Source: Streptomyces platensis
GTDB lineage: Bacteria; Actinomycetota; Actinomycetes; Streptomycetales; Streptomycetaceae
NCBI RefSeq assembly: GCF_008704855.1
Contig: NZ_CP023691.1
Span: forward strand, 372,001-436,000
Length of the DNA stretch: 64,000 nucleotides
Direction of reading: 5' to 3'
Part shown: piece by piece, positions 61,285 to 64,000 of the stretch
Layout of the letters: the number at the start of each line of letters is the position of its first letter
Numbering within the stretch: position 1 is the first letter of the stretch
The notes under the pieces: model-generated
Told to the model about the DNA's origin: nothing
What the model saw: only the letters and a program-made list of their open reading frames with translations
The model's database searches: none
Program-made: the position numbers and the translations under genes

Positions 61285-62544
61285 TCAGCCGGAGACCGCA
61301 CCAGATGTCGGCCGTGCGAGCGCCAGCACATGGCCGGCGACCTGGCGGGCTCCGCCGCTGCCGACGCGGCGGGCCAGGCCCGACCAGTCGGCGCCGGCCC
61401 GCGCCCGCTCCAGGGCCGCCAGCACACCGGCCCCCACCGCGGTCTCCGCTCGGTCCGGACTCTTGGCCGCGGCGGAGATACCGCCGTAGATCTGGCGTAG
61501 CACCGCCTCCTCGGAGGAGGTTCGGTCCCGCAGCACCGCCTCCTCACAGAAGACGTCGTCCGGCCAGCGGACCCTGGTGTCGGCCCCGACGGCTGTGCTG
61601 TGGAAGCGGCCGTTGAAGATCTGGCTCAGGTTCTGCGGCGGCAGACACACCACCGGTGTGGACCGTGCGCCCGCCTCCAGGAGTGTGGTGAGACCGGGCG
61701 AGGCGAGCAACACGTCCGCGTCCGACACCTGGCGGAGGAATTCCGCGTGGGGCAGTGCCCCGTAGGTGACTTTCATCGACGCCCCGTCGATCGGATGCGA
61801 TGCACGCACCGAATCCCGGGGGAATTCCTGCGGAAGATTGCCGGCCACATGGACCTCGCTGAATCCTGCCTTTTCCAGAGCGGTCAGCGCCGCGGGCAGG
61901 ACGACGCGTGGATAGCTGGTCCAGTCCGTGAGCGTCGGAGACCGCAGTCCGCCGAAGCTGACCAGTGCCCGCTGGAAAGGGACTGCGGTGGGCGACGCAT
62001 TGCCGGTGTTCGCGCCCTGCGTTCCGGTGTTCTCCAGGACGACGGCTTCCACCCATTGCAGATTGCTGACGGCGGCGAGGAGGTCCCGGCTGTGCGGCTC
62101 CAGTTCGATACAACGCTGCGCGCAGTAGACGGAGACATCGAGCGGAAGCGACGGGAGATCGCTTCGGGTCCACAGGAACGGCAGGCTGTCCACGAACACC
62201 GTCGGGACGCCGGCCGCCTCCAGCGACGACGCCGCGGGACCCTCCAGGACCACGAGCCCGGCGCAGACATTCTCCTGACGCACGACCTCCGCGACGGCCT
62301 CGCGGTCGTCGGTTGCCACGTCGTACCACTGGTCGACCCCGTGTGCGGCGAGCAAGGTACGGCTGAGCCGGGAAGCAAGCCCGACGAAACGCAGGGGCAC
62401 GGGCGCGGATCGATGGAGCTCGGCTATCACCGCACACAGTTTTCCGGTGCTTCCCCACCCGAATTCGGCCCCGGCGACGGCGATCGTCAGTCCTGAATTC
62501 CGTAGGCCGAGGGAAGAGTTCACCGCTGCGAGTACATCGGCCAT
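61285..62544 (-). CDS. blsD: Cytosylglucuronic acid (CGA) synthase, BlsD-like
   Basis: This 419-residue protein has a GT-B-like layout: an N-terminal Rossmann half (IAVAGAEFGWGSTGK) and a C-terminal half with a donor-site-like LASPGLTTLLEAG. CGA synthase joins cytosine to UDP-glucuronic acid and is the committed glycosylation of blasticidin S and related nucleosides. The ATG at 62544 has AGGAG five bases upstream; an earlier ATG at 62613 does not. It heads the ten-gene minus-strand operon. Confidence 0.82.
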   Translation of the reverse strand: MADVLAAVNSSLGLRNSGLTIAVAGAEFGWGSTGKLCAVIAELHRSAPVPLRFVGLASRLSRTLLAAHGVDQWYDVATDDREAVAEVVRQENVCAGLVVLEGPAASSLEAAGVPTVFVDSLPFLWTRSDLPSLPLDVSVYCAQRCIELEPHSRDLLAAVSNLQWVEAVVLENTGTQGANTGNASPTAVPFQRALVSFGGLRSPTLTDWTSYPRVVLPAALTALEKAGFSEVHVAGNLPQEFPRDSVRASHPIDGASMKVTYGALPHAEFLRQVSDADVLLASPGLTTLLEAGARSTPVVCLPPQNLSQIFNGRFHSTAVGADTRVRWPDDVFCEEAVLRDRTSSEEAVLRQIYGGISAAAKSPDRAETAVGAGVLAALERARAGADWSGLARRVGSGGARQVAGHVLALARPTSGAVSG

Positions 62545-62703
62545 GGGTCTCCTCAGGTGTGGGGTCCCGTCCCGAAGGAGATCCGGGACGGGGCTGAAGA
62601 TCTCGACGAGCACAACTCATCACGCGAACCTGGCATCTCCCTGGCAGGCACCTGCCAACGACCTGATGTGGCGTAGGTCACAGAGCGAGGCGGCTCCCGT
62701 GCC

Positions 62704-63450
62704 CTACTGGCTCCCGACCCCCTCCCCCGGGCCGAGCCAGTAGCCGAATCCCTTACGGGTGTGGATCAAGGGGGGAGCCTCCCGGTCGACCTTGCGCCGG
62801 AGGCGGGAGATGAGCGACTCGATGGTGTTCTCGGTGCGGGCCCCGTCCTCACCCCACACATTCCGACTGATCTGCTCCTTGGACAGGACCTGCCCCGAGT
62901 GGAGCAAGAGGCAGCGCAGCAGCCGGTACTCCGTGGGTGACAGACTGAGCTCTCGCGGTCCGCGCCACACCTGGCACGTTGCGTCGTTCAGGACGAGGTC
63001 GCCCAGGATGAGGCCGGCATGGCGCGGCGCGCGTTCCGGCCGTCCGGCACCCCGGTCGTGCAGCAGCACCTGCACTCTGGCCAAAATTTCCGGCATGCGC
63101 AGCGGCTTGAGGACATAGTCGGCGACGCCGAGACTGAGCCATGGACACAGACCGTCCAGTGACGTGGACTCGGTCAGGAACAGCACCGGGGCGCTGCCGT
63201 CGGCCAGGCGCTGATACCCCGCCAGTTCGTGCGCGTCAGGCATCAGGGTGTCGATGATCAGCAGGTCGAACCGCTGGGCGGCCAGCAGCACCAGCGCCCC
63301 GGCCCTGGTGCCGGCCCCGGCGACCTGATACCCCGCCAGCTCCAGACTCTCCAGGACCTTTTCGGATGTTGCCGCCGGGCCGAGGACGAGTAAGGACGCT
63401 TGCCGATCGCCGCCGGCCGGAGGGAACTTCTCACGGGAAGTCAGGTGCAT
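62704..63450 (-). CDS. OmpR/PhoB-type response regulator, orphan
   Basis: This is a 248-residue regulator: a receiver domain with phospho-acceptor-like Asp in LIIDTLMPD and the conserved Lys in VLKPLR, then a winged-helix DNA-binding domain (LSPTEYRLLRCLLLHSGQVLSKEQI and RRKVDRE..IHTRKGFGYWL). No histidine kinase is adjacent. It lies 159 bp upstream of the CGA synthase start on the same strand and is the likely pathway regulator. Several in-frame starts exist; 63450 is preferred because GGAAG lies upstream and it begins just before the receiver. Confidence 0.85.
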   Translation of the reverse strand: MHLTSREKFPPAGGDRQASLLVLGPAATSEKVLESLELAGYQVAGAGTRAGALVLLAAQRFDLLIIDTLMPDAHELAGYQRLADGSAPVLFLTESTSLDGLCPWLSLGVADYVLKPLRMPEILARVQVLLHDRGAGRPERAPRHAGLILGDLVLNDATCQVWRGPRELSLSPTEYRLLRCLLLHSGQVLSKEQISRNVWGEDGARTENTIESLISRLRRKVDREAPPLIHTRKGFGYWLGPGEGVGSQ

Positions 63451-63557
63451 GGAGTTCTGCTTCCTTCTGCGTGGGTTCTTCATTGGGGGGTCCGGGAGCC
63501 GGTGGCTCATCGGCCTGTTTCTCTCCATGAGGTGATGCTGTGTTCCTTGACGCGCCG

Positions 63558-63737
63558 CTAGCGCCGCAGGATGAGTGCGTCGCTGAACCGGGAGAGAACA
63601 TCGGTGAATTCCACGGCGAACGCTGGGTGCCGTGTACAAGCAGTGCCCACCACGGCCGCGTGGTGCCGGTCCGCGATGAGGTGGTGGATGTGGTCGACTC
63701 CGAGTGCGGTCAGGGCCGCCGTGAGGCGGGTCCGCAA
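63558..63737 (-). pseudogene. Gene remnant, 3' end only
   Basis: A minus-strand frame ending at 63558 has strong third-position GC for about 80 codons and a protein-like sequence (LGVDHIHHLIADRHHAAVVGTA, ending ALILRR). It has no ATG or GTG in a sensible place; the only candidate is a TTG at 63737, and an in-frame stop at 63807 closes it. It looks like the 3' piece of a lost gene. I do not recognise the family. Confidence 0.35.
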
Positions 63738-63837
63738 CCGGTCGCTCGGCCTGAGGTGACGGCAGCCCGTAAGAAGTCTGCCCGGACGGGCTCGTGAGCC
63801 TGCTGCTCAATAGTCAGACCGAGAACGAAAGCGAAAG

Positions 63838-64000
63838 ATGGACCAGTGGTACAGCCAGACAGCCTTCTTCGGGTCCCTGCCACGTTCTTTCACGGCGCCG
63901 ATGGAGGTGTCGGCGAAGGCCGGCGTATGCGGCCCCGTGGTGACGAGACCGTTTGACGAGGCGGGCGCCATCGCGATGCGCCGGGCAGGGCCTGGCGGCA
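63838..64000 (+). CDS. Partial gene running off the right edge
   Basis: From ATG 63838 the frame is open to the end of the window (54 codons) with almost every third base G or C. A GCGAAAG purine tract precedes it. The peptide begins MDQWYSQTAFFGSLPRSF and is not recognised. It is divergent from the regulator and could be another pathway gene. Confidence 0.45.
   Translation, partial: MDQWYSQTAFFGSLPRSFTAPMEVSAKAGVCGPVVTRPFDEAGAIAMRRAGPGG

Noticed and set aside
63540..63797. 85-codon plus-strand ORF near the right edge
   Set aside because: The minus frame over the same bases has better third-position GC, so the plus frame is probably its shadow.
1..64000. CRISPR arrays, tRNA/rRNA genes, intact insertion sequences, attachment sites
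   Set aside because: I looked for regularly spaced repeats, tRNA-like cloverleaf ends, transposase motifs and flanking repeats and saw none I could support by eye.

Overview
The window is high-GC, actinobacterial, almost certainly Streptomyces DNA. Third codon positions are strongly G/C, GTG starts are frequent, GGAGG-type ribosome sites precede most genes, and there are LAxTG sortase signals, Tat and lipoprotein signals, and three dense specialised-metabolism blocks in 64 kb. I see no rRNA, tRNA, CRISPR array or intact insertion sequence.

Region 1 (0.46-17.6 kb, + strand) is one translationally coupled PKS-NRPS operon. A PKS with domains ACP-KS-AT-AT-KR-ACP is followed by a PKS KS-AT-DH-KR-ACP, an NRPS C-A-PCP, a type II thioesterase, an MbtH protein and a SAM methyltransferase of the MppJ (alpha-keto acid C-methyltransferase) type. 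It closes with a strong terminator hairpin. The inferred product is a short partly unsaturated, hydroxylated acyl chain amide-linked to one amino acid, possibly beta-methylated. No terminal TE or reductase is present.

Region 2 (18-36 kb) is mixed. It holds a GltB-like FMN protein, an alpha/beta hydrolase, a P450, and an oxygenase island made of an acyl-CoA-dehydrogenase-fold flavoprotein, an AraC regulator, and divergent styA1 and styA2B-type styrene/indole monooxygenases. A 5'-truncated lipase-IPT gene, an orphan solute-binding lipoprotein, an Orn/Lys/Arg decarboxylase, a DEAD-box helicase and an SDR follow.

Region 3 (36.4-43.6 kb, + strand) is a compact gene set I cannot match to a described pathway: ATP-grasp ligase, radical SAM enzyme, second ATP-grasp ligase, mercaptopyruvate-type sulfurtransferase, MFS exporter and cystathionine beta-lyase-like PLP enzyme. 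The last five genes are spaced by 14 bp or overlap at ATGA/TGATG. The logic suggests a small sulfur-containing, ligase-made peptide. This is the best candidate for an undescribed system.

Region 4 (43.6-51 kb) carries cell-envelope and exported proteins (an SdrD-like LAHTG sortase substrate, a membrane-anchored protein, a beta-helix lipoprotein, a Tat-exported DyP peroxidase) and a short cytosolic hypothetical. A clear intrinsic terminator sits alone in a long gene-free stretch.

Region 5 (51-62.5 kb, - strand) is a ten-gene operon whose content and order match the blasticidin S core blsD-blsM as I remember it: CGA synthase, radical SAM CGA decarboxylase, CGA-synthase-related protein, KamA-type (arginine 2,3-) aminomutase, DegT aminotransferase, ATP-grasp ligase, MFS exporter, CHAT-domain protein, GAMT-like methyltransferase and CMP hydrolase. 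An orphan OmpR-type regulator lies upstream. The right edge holds a gene remnant and the start of one more gene.
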